From the NCBI GenBank assembly GCA_946811185.2, contig OX328107.1, forward strand, positions 11,311,565 to 11,375,564: DNA of 64,000 nt, read 5' to 3'. The notes beneath the pieces were generated by a model, which searched no databases, was not told the DNA's origin, and was given only the letters and a program-made list of their open reading frames with translations. Positions 50,481-61,010 of this stretch are shown piece by piece. A program made the position numbers and the translations under genes. Numbering within the stretch: the stretch's first letter is position 1; each line of letters opens with the position of its first letter. This DNA comes from Hippopus hippopus (lineage: Eukaryota > Mollusca > Bivalvia > Cardiida > Cardiidae).

Positions 50481-53400
50481 ATGAGTTGGCTTAATAGAAT
50501 TTCGAATATAGCTAGACAAGCTGCATCAGGTGTTAGAAGAGCTATAGTAAATATTATACCTGAACCGGTTCAACGAAGAATCAATAATTTTAGTAATTGG
50601 TTAACTAATAATCTAGTTGAAGACCAGCTACCACAAGCTTTCGATGAAATTGTTGAACGTGTTAGAGAAAATTACCCTCCAAGGCGACCGTTTGAGATTA
50701 GAGATAGACGGTCCGCATTTAGAGGATATGCTACACAATATGTTATAGAGGGTAGAGAAAATTATAACCCACAAAGATTTTTCGCAGAAACGTGGATGCT
50801 TCTTATAAATATTCTTCAAAATAATTTACAAAAAAAGGTAAAACTTGTACTTAGGTGTATATTTTACTTACCTACAAGACCTGGTTCGGAGAGTGAATTT
50901 GCTTTTCACTCTAAACAATTATTAAACTTGAATGCGGGAGGAGTAGAGGAGTTATTACAAGAAATGATAGATGAAATTTTAGAAAAGATAGCTAAGTTTC
51001 AAAGAGGAGGTAGTGGTTGGACATTAAGAAGTATAGTGCGGTTAGAACTACATACAGCTGCTTATGTTCCTTTAAGAGCTAATGGTCACTTACCTTTACC
51101 AAAGTGGATTGCTAACAAAAAAGCAGTTATCAATATGAAAAATAAAGATGATAAATGCTTTTTATGGTGTGTTTTAAGAGCATTAAATCCAAAAGACAAC
51201 CATCTAGAACAAGTTGACAAGGTTTTGCAAGAAAAGGAAAATACCGTAAACATGAAAGGGATAAACTATCCTGTAACAATACATGATATAAATAAGTTTG
51301 AAAAACAAAATCCTGAAATTAGTGTAAACGTGTATGGGTATACCAATGATTGTAAATTTTATACTTTAAGAATTACAAAAGATGAAAAAAGTAAACATGT
51401 TGACCTTCTTTTTATTAAAAATGAGGAAAATATGCACTACGCTCTCATAAAAAAATTTAATAGTTTAATTAGAAAACAAGTAACAAATAGTCATAATGGA
51501 AATATAGAATTTTGTAAACGATGTCTAAATCATTTTGGTAGTAAAGAACTTTTGGAAAAACATAAAAAATACTGTAACGAACACGAACCTATTACTTTAG
51601 AAATGCCAAAACCAGGTACCATGTTAGCTTTTAAAAACCATTCTAGAAAACTTGAGGTTCCCTTTGTTGTATACGCTGATTTTGAAAGTGTTTTGAAACC
51701 AATACACACATGCCAACCAAACCCGGAAAAGAGTTATACTATACAACGTCAAAAGCATGTACCTTGTAGTTTTTACTATATTTTAAAATGTTTTGATGAT
51801 GTAGTGTGCGCTCCTATAAAAAGAAGTTATGTTGGAGAAAATGCTGAGGAAGTTTTTATAAACTGGTTGAAAGATGATATACGAGAAATTCATCAACGGT
51901 ATCACCAAAAACCAAAACCTATTGAAATTACAATAGAGGAAAAAATGAAACATACACAACAAACACATTGTTGGATTTGTAATGAAGAATTTACTCATGA
52001 AACTTATAGAGTAAGAGACCATTGTCATTTTACGGGTAAATATAGAGGCGCCGCACACAATGAATGCAATCTAAAAGCTAAAAATCCTAACTTCACACCT
52101 GTATACCTACATAATCTTAGTGGATATGATGCTCATCTTTTTATTAAATGTCTCGGCAAATCTGAAGGAAAGATTGATTGTATTCCAAACAATGAAGAGA
52201 AATATATCAGTTTTAGTAAAGATATTTGGGTTGGAGAAAATATAAAACATAAAATTAAATTTCTTGATAGCTTTAGGTTTATGAGTTCTAGTTTGGATAA
52301 ACTTTCAAGCAACTTAGAGGAAAGTCAATTAAAAAATTTATCGAGATATTTCACTAGCTCCCTGCTGCCCTTGGTTAGGAGAAAAGGAGTTTTTCCTTAT
52401 GAATACCTTGATTCATTCGATAAACTTAAAGAAGAGAAATTACCACCCAAAGAAGCATTTTACTCGAGTTTAAACAAAGAAGGAATTACGGATGAAGATT
52501 ATACTCATGCACAAAAGGTTTGGAAAGCTTTTAACATGAAAAGGATTACTTAGAACTTTACAATAAAATAGATGTATTGCTTTTAGCGGATGTTTTCGAA
52601 AACTTTAGAGATGTTTGTCATAAAAACTATGACTTAGACCCTAGTTGGTATTATACAGCTCCTGGTTTAGCTTGGGATGCAACATTAAAAATAACGAGAG
52701 TAAACCTAGAGCTTTTATCTGATTCTGATATGCTTTTAATGGTTGAAAAGGGTATCAGAGGAGGTGTTAGTATGTGTAGTAAAAGACACGCAAAAGCAAA
52801 TAATGAGGATATGGGTGAATTATATGATTCTAGTAAACCATCTATATATTTATTATATATAGATGCAAACAGTCTTTACCCTTGGGCAATGAGTCACCCT
52901 CTTCCTACTCATGGTTTTAAATGGATGGTAGGTAAAGAATTAGAAATTTGGCAAAAAATACCGTGTATATTAGAGGTAGATTTAGAATATCCTAAAGAAT
53001 TACATGATTTACACAATGACTTTCCTTTAGCGCCTGAACGTTTAAAAATAGAAAAAGTAGAAAAACTTATTCCAAACTTAAATAATAAAAAGAATTATAT
53101 TATTCATCATGAAGCTTTAAAAACATGTGTTGATTTAGGTTTAAAGATTACTAAAATACATCGAGGAATTAAGTTTGAGGAAAGCCCATGGCTTAAATCA
53201 TATATTGATACAAACATTACACTAAGAAAAGCGGCTAAAAATAATTTCCAGAAAGATTTTTTTAAGTTGATGAATAATTCAGTCTTTGGTAAGACTATGG
53301 AAAACCTTAGAAATAGAGTAACGATACACTTGGTTTCTAGTGAAGAACGTTATAAGAAATTAGTAGCAAAACCAAACTATAACCACACAACAATATTCGA

Positions 53401-54028
53401 TGAAAACCTAACAGCGGTACACATGAAAAACACTGTTTTAGAATATAATAAACCTATTTACTCAGGATTAAGCATCTTAGACATCAGTAAAACGCATATG
53501 CAAAAAACTTATTATAACTACCTTAAAGCTAAGTATGGTGAAAAGGTTAGAATGTGTTATACTGATACAGATAGTTTTATCCTTGAAATAGAAACTAAAA
53601 ATTTGTATAAGGATATGGAGAAAGATGTGTTTGATACAAGCAATTATCCTAAAAATCATTTCTTAAAAAATAATTGTAATGCTGGAGTAGTTGGAAAGTT
53701 TAAAGATGAGTTAGGTGGTAAGATTATGACTGAGTTTGTTGGTCTAGGAGCAAAAATGTATGCTTATAAAACTTTAGATGGTGAGGAAGATAAAAGATGT
53801 AAAGGTGTTAAAAAAGCGGTTATCAAGAAAGAGATAAATTTTGATAATTACAAAGAGTGTTTGCTTACAGAAAAGGACCAGTATAGAAAGATGACTGTTT
53901 TAAGAAGTAAGGGTCATAATATGTATACTGAAGAGTTAAACAAAAAAGCGTTAGGGTCAAGTGATGATAAAAGGTTTGTTTTGGAGAGCAAGATTGACAC
54001 TTTAGCTTGGGGGCATCATAAAATATAA
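50481..54028 (+). pseudogene. Protein-primed DNA polymerase B, frameshifted
   Basis: Starts at ATG 50,481 (TTATAAAATG). The first segment (to 52,553) has a C2H2 finger (FCKRC..H...C, about residue 343), exonuclease motif I (YADFES, about 398), an inserted Cys/His treble-clef-like module (CWIC ... RVRDHCHFTGKYRGAAHNEC, about 497-529) and exo II (NLSGYDAHLF, about 545). Near 52,540-52,550 the frame shifts and a short piece seems deleted; the second segment (52,577-54,028) carries palm motifs A (DANSLYPWA), B (LMNNSVFGKTMEN) and C (YTDTDS). Family role: replication of the linear genome from a protein primer. As read, exonuclease and polymerase halves are separated, so it is probably non-functional. 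Confidence 0.93.
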
Positions 54029-54059
54029 TTTAATTTTTTTAATAAATTAAATTATATTT
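54021..54059. terminator. Bidirectional hairpin between polymerase B and the right terminal gene
   Basis: 16-bp perfect arms AAATATAATTTAATTT (54,021-54,036) and 54,044-54,059, between convergent coding sequences. Confidence 0.65.
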
Positions 54060-54567
54060 ATAAAAAATCTTCATAAGTCTTTTTTAATACTTGATTTCTT
54101 AAACCTTTTGGTGATTTCATATGGTTTTTTCTTGTTTTTTTAAAAAAATATGATGAACGTCCATTATAATCAGTAAAAATATCAAAAAAAAACATGCATT
54201 GTAGCTTCGCATATCAATTGGTTTCTAGTTAATTTTTTATCTAATTTAATTCCTAAAGTTTCTTTATAGAAATTTAATATTTTTTTTTTTAACTGCTTTC
54301 AAAACTATAAATGTCATCCCAAAATTTAATCCTATAAAGATTATTTAGTCTAAATATAGGGTTTAAAGAATCTAAAATACTATTTGCATAATTAACTAGA
54401 AGTACAGCAAATTTTGCTAAAATTTCTTTGTCTGAAATTAAGTTTTTAAATTCATTTTTAGCTATATCCATGTTTATCAAATTATCTTCCATGTTATCTA
54501 TAGCCTTCATTAAACCCTCATCTTTATCTAAGTTTAATTCTTTTATAAAATCTTTTAATGGTTCCAT
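54057..54567 (-). pseudogene. Right terminal Polinton gene, homopolymer-frameshifted
   Basis: The ATG at 54,565-54,567 lies in the right TIR. The first 92 codons (54,289-54,567) are helical and acidic (EPLKDFIKELNLDKDEGLMK) and end at a stop overlapping an 11-nt homopolymer (54,280-54,290). Open, coding-like sequence continues in another frame to about 54,057, with a second shift at a 9-nt homopolymer (about 54,184-54,192); its end is basic (FFKKTRKNH). Total would be about 165 residues. Family unknown. Shares the TIR-edge promoter with RING gene 1, so both genomic ends fire inward from the same sequence. Confidence 0.55.
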
Positions 54568-54933
54568 CTTGAATTAATTACATATTTTTCCCTATTAAAA
54601 ATTCAAAAAAATTTTTTTATAAAAAAATATATAATTGAATTATAGGTGTGTTCATCCATGTAAGTATGTTATGCATATAATATACAGACCATGCATATTA
54701 TATGTAGTATTACTTAGCCAATTAGTCAGGTTACCGAGTCACTCACTGACACACCAAATGGGCGCCTAGCAGCGCGAAGCGCTGCGGCTGCGCAATAGAG
54801 TAGTGGGTTAGGGGGTTAGGGGATTAAGGGGTTAGAGGGTGCAATTGATGTGTTGTTGATGATGATGATGATGATGGTGTGATTTAGAGGTGTATTAGCA
54901 AAATTGGCCAGATACCCCATTTTCTCATCTACT
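54563..54933 (-). repeat. Polinton right terminal inverted repeat
   Basis: 371 bp, inverse of 36,873-37,243, with no difference noticed by eye over the compared stretches. It ends TCATCTACT, followed by the GACCAG duplication. Confidence 0.95.
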
Positions 54934-54939
54934 GACCAG
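54934..54939 (+). repeat. Polinton target-site duplication, right
   Basis: GACCAG, identical to 36,867-36,872. Confidence 0.95.
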
Positions 54940-54954
54940 AATGAACGGTCAGTC

Positions 54955-55505
54955 TTGATCAATACGGAGCACTACCTAGTGGTCGTTAAGAAGGTTTGGG
55001 TAGTCTTGGGCATACGAGGAGGCGTGGTGAGCGATAACAGTGGTTTCAACAGGTTGGAGAAACTCTCTAACTTCAAATGACTCGTTGGAATGGCTGCGTG
55101 GACACTTTTGTGATCGTCTCATCAGTAGGAGGTGTGATCCTGAATAGGCTTCACACTCACCGGACCTTAACCCCTCCCCCACGAAATTTTTATCTGTGGG
55201 GTTATCTCAAAGATAATGTCTATCAGAACAACCCCCACACCATTCCTTAACTGAAAGGGGCCAGAATCAGGGCAGTACTGAGGGAAGAGTGTGTCAGAGT
55301 TATTGACAATTTTGCACATCGTATCTAGGTGTGCTTGCAACGCAGAGGTGCACATTTGTTGCATATCATGGAACGGAGATAAAACATTCAAGAGTGAAAC
55401 TTGGTGGACATATCAGGCATAGACTGATGTTCATTTGTACTAAATATGGTTGGATTGCAAGAAGGTTTGTGAATTTTATTAACGATTTCACGGGTGGCAT
55501 TGTTT
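54955..55505 (+). mobile_element. Tc1/mariner-like transposase remnant (right flank)
   Basis: Plus-strand frames, with breaks, give a SPDLTP-type remnant, FYLWGYLKDNVYQNNPHTIP, then EECVRVIDNFAHRI and a MERR-stop terminus. Strong match to the inverted remnant at 36,440-36,726, including 3' non-coding sequence. Inactive. Confidence 0.7.
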
Positions 55506-55597
55506 AGGGGTCATGTTTTCAGTTCATGTTGTTCGCGAGAGAGTTGAAAATTGTTTCAAAAAAACCAAAGCTTATGTAACCTATATATTTTTTCTGG

Positions 55598-55715
55598 GTC
55601 CGTATTCGCGAACCATTCTTAAGATTATACCTGGTCTTTTTCTCAAGATTTTTTTTAAAGTTGAAAGTAACGCAACTTTGAATCTCGAAATGGTTGGCAT
55701 ATACGGACCCAGTTC
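55598..55715 (+). repeat. Palindromic element related to MITE family D
   Basis: Arms GGGTCCGTATTCGCGAACCA and TGG..ATATACGGACCC are inverted, with ATTCTTAAGAT and GAAAGTAACGC inside. Confidence 0.55.
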
Positions 55716-56477
55716 TTCATTATCTTCATCTCGCCTCTTGTCTTGGAAGCAAACACGGTTGCGTTTTCTAAACCATACTTAACACCAGATTATGCCTACC
55801 CAACTTTGATGTGGTGACTCTGGTAGAAATTAGGTACCAGCTTACGATTCTTTGCACACTTAATAGAATTCTGATGGTACATAGTCGCAGAGAAGTTATC
55901 GAATGACTCAATTTGCCCCCGTCATGTGGACGTCATTCACATTTTTGTCATCAAGCAATACTTCAAAGAAGCTATATAACTCAATTTGATTGGTCAGCAG
56001 CTTGCAAGCTACCAGTAAATAAAAAAGGGAACTGTGAAAAAAAAAAAAAAAAAAAATTTAGCGATATTTCCTTAATGGAATACACAGCCTCTTATGGTAT
56101 TTATAGATTTCGGACTATATCAATTGATCAATTGCACATGCCAATTTATATTGTACATGGTATCGTATTCAAATGCTAAATATTCTTATTTTAATGATTG
56201 GAGCCGTAGGACCCCTTTAAAAAGAGTTTTGAAAAAGGTTTTCACGTACGACATATACGAATATCTCCCTTTAAAGCATATCAACAAATGTGTTTTGGTC
56301 GATTTTATTTATCCGAATCTTTGAAACTGTGTTATGGTGAAATCGTTATTCCTTTACGCATAAAATAAATGTTAATCAACCGCATTTGCATTTAAAGAAG
56401 ACAATGAGTTCCTATTTAACTTTAAATTATCGTAGGTACAGAATATAACTTTCTTTAAGATTCAATATGCTTTTCAG

Positions 56478-56639
56478 TCAGCAAAAGTGATCTATCTGAA
56501 AGGAAACAACAGGCAAGACAGATAGAAGAACTAATTAAGAATCAAAAGGAAATGCAGGTGAAGATGAAGCAATTTGAGGAGAAACTCAAAATGGGTTCAC
56601 TTGTTGATAGTAAGGCCGATGGAATCAGCGATAGCATTG
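56478..56639 (+). CDS. Host gene exon 5: coiled coil
   Basis: Acceptor ATATGCTTTTCAG ends at 56,477; donor AGCATTG|GTAATT at 56,639/56,640; phase 1 to 1, so it joins exon 4 in frame across the 20,556-bp intron that holds the Polinton. It encodes a charged coiled coil (RKQQARQIEELIKNQKEMQV). Confidence 0.75.
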
Positions 56640-56956
56640 GTAATTTCTTTTTAAAATATTTTCCCTCAATGGCAATAAGGCCTTTCCAGGAAGGCCGAAA
56701 AAGTAAGAGTTTGAATTAAAATTGTGTTTCTATTTATGGTATTGTAAACGAACTAAACACACAATGTGGTCTTACACAAAAAGTGATCAGATAACTTTCA
56801 ATCCTTTAGATGGATGAGAACTAAAAAAATACAGATATAAACTCTATCCGAACCCTTAAATTGCTAAATAAATTGAATGAAACTTTTAAGCCAATGGTAA
56901 AAAACCCATATTTAGTTATTTCAAAGGTATTTTTTTTAAAGAAATACCTCCAAATC

Positions 56957-57060
56957 GGGCACTGTAGATCCAAGAGCAGACTACACATACTGTAGTCTAA
57001 TCTTGATATACACTGTCCGCAAACAGTCTTTGAGATGGGCTTAGCAGCCTTAGGGTTAAA
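56957..57060 (+). repeat. Palindromic MITE-like element, family A
   Basis: GGGCACTGTAGATCCAAG, diverged core, ATACACTGTCCGCAAAC and GGGCTTAGCAGCCTTAGGG. In host intron 5. Confidence 0.65.
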
Positions 57061-57590
57061 ATTTGATCATCCGAATTAAGACTTTTGAATGATAGGATAG
57101 CACATCGATGCAAATAGAATTTTCGTAATGATTAAATGAAGTAAGAACTTGTAACAACAGAGAATTCTTCCATTTTACAAAACTTCTAAATTAGTTTTTC
57201 AAATACATTGAAATCCATACACGCTAAAACCACATAGACCTGGGTGGAAGCGTTTAATAGAATCAAAATGACTTTGGGCCAGTAGCTGACTTGCTTTCAG
57301 TTAGTCCAAAATCTATATAATGATATCATTAGGCGTATATCCTCAAGGTAAACTGTTTAGTTATTCGATTACTAAATGCTACTTGAATTGTACTGGCAAC
57401 AAGTTCAACAACACTGAAAAAAATTGAAGTCTTGTCTAAATTTACAGTTTTGGTTTTTCTAGAGACTGAAATCCTGGTAGGCCATTGTTGAATACATGTG
57501 GGTTTATGTCACATTCAGTGATACATTATAATTGAGATACCCAATAAAAAGATATAAGAATTTAACATGTGACCTATTTTTCTTTGACAG

Positions 57591-57950
57591 GAACAGAGAT
57601 AGAGATCAAACCTAAATACTGTAGCAGAGCAGAAAAGGAGAAATTGCAGAATAATATTATTACCAAAAATGGGAAAGAAAATATCGCTATTGCGCAAGGC
57701 GGTGTCGATAACTTTCTGACAGATTTAAATCTTGAAAGCGTACAACCGGCTAAAGGCAGCATTATTTTGAAAGTGACATGCAAATCTATAAACGACTTAA
57801 TACTATTCTGGGAAAGCTGTATGGACGGAAAAGCCCTGAGGGCATTGTCCAAGATTAGAGACGACTACAGACAATTTCTTGATTGTAACACACTGGACTT
57901 TGATATTGTTCTAACAAAGAAGGAGGTTAATAGATGCATGAACCAGTTAG
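57591..57950 (+). CDS. Host gene exon 6: TRADD-N-like domain
   Basis: Acceptor TTTTTCTTTGACAG ends at 57,590; donor CAGTTAG|GTATGA at 57,950/57,951; phase 1 to 1, 120 codons. The segment VQPAKGSIILKVTCKSINDL, then ILFWESCMDGKALRAL and LDFDIVLTKKEVNRC, has the beta-alpha layout of the TRADD N-terminal domain as it appears in many bivalve signalling proteins: GS..L.V.C.S, LW..Y..G, then D..L...E. Assignment by pattern only. It would give the HEPN protein a TNF-pathway-like interaction module. Confidence 0.7.
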
Positions 57951-58667
57951 GTATGAAATTTATCATAATAAACATTAGCATTTCATAAAGAAATACTTTG
58001 TACAACCTTGTATCACTTTTGTTTCGCCTAATATGTATGAATATCCCAATTTACCCATAGAATGTTAGTAATAAATGTTGATGCACTTGCAGGGAGTGTA
58101 GATGAGGATGACACTGCATATACTGCGTTCTGATTTTGGATCTAGCCAGTCTAAATACATGTATTTCAGGTTGTGAGAAATGAATGTTTTACTCGTTTCA
58201 GTCACAAGGCACTTTTAGGTTATGCAATATGCAACTACTGTACACCTTCCTCAATAAGAGTTTATTTTATTTTTTTTATAAGAATCTTAAAGTATAAATC
58301 TTAAGTGAATAACAGAGGGAATCGATAGGATAATTATAAAGCAAGTACTACTCGCATAAAATAATAGTACAGAAATATCTCAATCTCCTGTCAAAATTTC
58401 GGTTTTCAAACCGTAACGCTGGTATTTTTCGCTCGGGGACTTGCTTCGAAAGCAGGAGACTTCCGTGAAAAGCCCAGGTTCAAACCAGCGGCCTCGACGT
58501 AACACTTTACCGATAAGTAATGCAGGACCCATCCTGTCTTCCCTTAGAGATGATAAAACTATGGTAATCATATGCATACATAAATGTATCAACAAACGAT
58601 CTTCTTTTTCAGACTAATCCTTTAGTAGTTATATAAAATGCCTGATACATTTATTTTCTATTTCCAG

Positions 58668-58748
58668 TTGAAAGGTTGTCACCCAAGCTTCTAGATGAAA
58701 GATTTAGTAAAGTTCAAGAAAAAGCGGCAACGTTGGAAACTATGACAG
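58668..58748 (+). CDS. Host gene exon 7
   Basis: Acceptor TTTTCTATTTCCAG ends at 58,667; donor ATGACAG|GTTATT at 58,748/58,749; phase 1 to 1, 27 codons. Short helical linker (LSPKLLDERFSKVQEKAATL). Confidence 0.6.
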
Positions 58749-58749
58749 G

Positions 58750-59370
58750 TTATTAATGACATTATTTTTTCATGAATATGATGAATATCATTGTATCAAC
58801 TATTTCCATTTCTTTGCCTCACTATATAAAGTTGCGAAAGGGAATAACTTCGTAGAGTACAGTACTTATAATGACCAAGCGCTTAATGTTTTGATTAAAA
58901 GGGAGACTATTTACATTTTTATAATCATATCAAAATTTTAAAGTGTATAGTGACTGAATTATTGCGGCAGTAGTTCTGAAACTATCTTTGAACAAATAAG
59001 AATTGCGCCCAATATCATTTTCAATGGTATTATCCGATCAGAAATATCGTGGACCACTTGGTTATTTTGAAAACTATTTCACATTAGATTACAATAAAAA
59101 GATGCAGAGTTGAGCATTGTTTATCAGGTAACTGACTCAAGCTTTCACATGTAGTCATATTCATGAAGATAAAGTGTAACGTCATTTTAATTACGTCATA
59201 TACTGCATTAATGGTCCACAATATTGAACAACGTTTTGTTTGAATAGACAGTTATCATAAACTTTTGCGTTAAACTCTGAAAGTAGTTATTGGAAGTTAA
59301 AACTAATTGAGAGTAAGTTTAAGGGGACTCTGCACCCAAGAAATCTGGTAATTGTAAATTGATCCGACTG
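58750..59370. other. Host intron 7, left part
   Basis: No coding or structured feature supported. A B-box-like GGTTCAAACCAG lies just upstream at about 58,478, in intron 6. Confidence 0.45.
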
Positions 59371-61010
59371 GTTTAAAGGAGGGCGCGATACTGTTGAAGA
59401 TGACCATTAATCTGGCTGTCCATCAACCACACACAAAGCATGTACGAGGGGTGTTCGAAAAGTTTCGGGACGATTGGCGTCATTCTTTTATTTATTAAGA
59501 TTTTTTAATGATTTTTTCGGTAGTTATAGCTACAACCGTATTCTATAGGTTAATCGAAACAAATAAATTAAGATATACGCCACACGTGATGAATGGTCAC
59601 TATAGCAACGTCAAGTCGACGTGAGCGGGACACCTTGACGTCACTTCACAAAATAACTTCTTTTTAATGGCAAGTATCGATCACAATAAGCACTCCAGTA
59701 TGTTTTTGAATTGTGTATGACAAAAGTATTCGCCCGCAGGGTGCACCGTCTACTACCTGCCATCAAAAGCTACAGTGAGTCGCCGACAGTAAGAATTTCC
59801 TGAAACAGTACAGAGAACGTGGTGACAGGTTCTTGGTATTCATTATTACGGCCGATGTAACTTGGATTGGTTTGTATGATCCAGAGACCAAGCAAGACAG
59901 TTCTGTGTGGAAAAACACCTAATTCACCCTCGCCTACAAAATCAATGGTGAAACGTTGTATTTTATTGAAATGAACGGAGTTATTCTCTGCCACACACTG
60001 CCGATTGGGAAGACAGTCACAGCACAGTATTACACGAACGTACGGTCTTTTGATTTTTTAACCACATTGTACATAAAATGATATTCTTATTTTATATGAT
60101 GACAGAATTAGTTGGTGAAACCACTGATTCATAAACATAATTTCGTTGCTGCATGTATATAGATGCATAGGTTCAACCATAAGCTCGTTTCAGGTGCACC
60201 GACATGAGTTGATCAGGGCTGTATAGGAGAAACGACCAAAAGAACCCGGCACATTCTACTTACATCACAACAACGCCACACCTTATACTTCATCAACTAC
60301 CAAGAAAGTACCTGCTGATAGATAGAGTAACACTATTGCGCACCCATCATACTGCCCTGACTCGCACCGTGTAATTTTTGGTCATCCCCACTATTAAGCG
60401 TTACTTACGCGGTCACTGTTTGGACGACGTCGATGACCTTCCCGTCGTGGTCAGGGAATGTATAAGGAACATTCCATCATCAGACTTCAAAAACTGTTTT
60501 AATTCGTGTGTACATAGGTATCAGAGGTGCATTAAGCATACTGTGGAGTATTTTGAATAACCATGACTATTTCAGACGTCTGTAAAGACAAACATTTTAT
60601 TCGGTGCATCAAGGTGCCCCGCTCACGTCGACTTGACGTTGCTATGGTGACAATACATCACGCGTTTCGTGTATCTTCGTTTATTTGTTTCAACCAACCT
60701 ATAGAATATGGTTGTAGCTATCATTACAGAAAAACTCATTAAAAAATATCAAAATATAAAAGAATGGCAGCACTTGTGCCGAAACTTTTCGAACACCCCT
60801 CGTACAACAGCATGTAAAACAAGATCGCCCTGTTACTTTTAGGGAAATAGCTGACATATTTGGCATTTCACATGGAAGCTTCCAGGAGATTTTAACTGAC
60901 AATCTTGGAATGTCGCGTGTTTGTGCAAAGTGGGTACCTCAGCTACTGACGCCCGAGCAAATGGGGGCCTGGGCCAAAATCTGTCATGAAACTTAGAACG
61001 CATTAGAACT
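59370..61010 (+). mobile_element. Older mariner transposase remnant, split by a younger mariner
   Basis: Left part (about 59,376-59,442) translates to GRDTVEDDH..SGCPSTTH, the mariner region before the HTH. Right part (from 60,805) gives DRPVTFREIADIFGISHGSF and NLGMSRVCAKWVPQLLTPEQ, the following HTH. The two pieces are contiguous in mariner order once 59,445-60,802 is removed. Truncated after that; inactive. Confidence 0.8.
59445..60802 (+). mobile_element. Mariner with long TIRs, decayed transposase
   Basis: Ends CGAGGGGTGTTCGAAAAGTT and its reverse complement, TA on both sides (59,443-59,444; 60,803-60,804), inverted arms of nearly 200 bp (sharing GACGTTGCTATGGTGAC / GTCACTATAGCAACGTC). 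The interior reads FLVFIITADVTWIGLYDPET (catalytic DETW altered to DVTW), LPIGKTVTAQYY and HHNNATPYT (Asp replaced by Asn), with several stops. Non-autonomous now. It lies in host intron 7. Confidence 0.88.

Larger units (their letters stand above)
36873..54933 (+). mobile_element. Complete-length Polinton/Maverick (adintovirus-like) element
   Basis: 18,061 bp, bounded by 371-bp TIRs starting AGT and ending ACT and a 6-bp duplication GACCAG. It encodes the hallmark set: protein-primed DNA polymerase B, retrovirus-like integrase with chromodomain, adenovirus-type protease, FtsK/HerA ATPase, double-jelly-roll major capsid protein and probable penton protein, plus phospholipase A2, fibre-like and three RING proteins. 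Base composition is far more AT-rich than the host flank. In-frame stops and frameshifts in polymerase, ATPase, integrase and the first RING gene indicate a degenerating copy. It lies in intron 4 of the HEPN host gene, host exons in + orientation. Confidence 0.97.
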
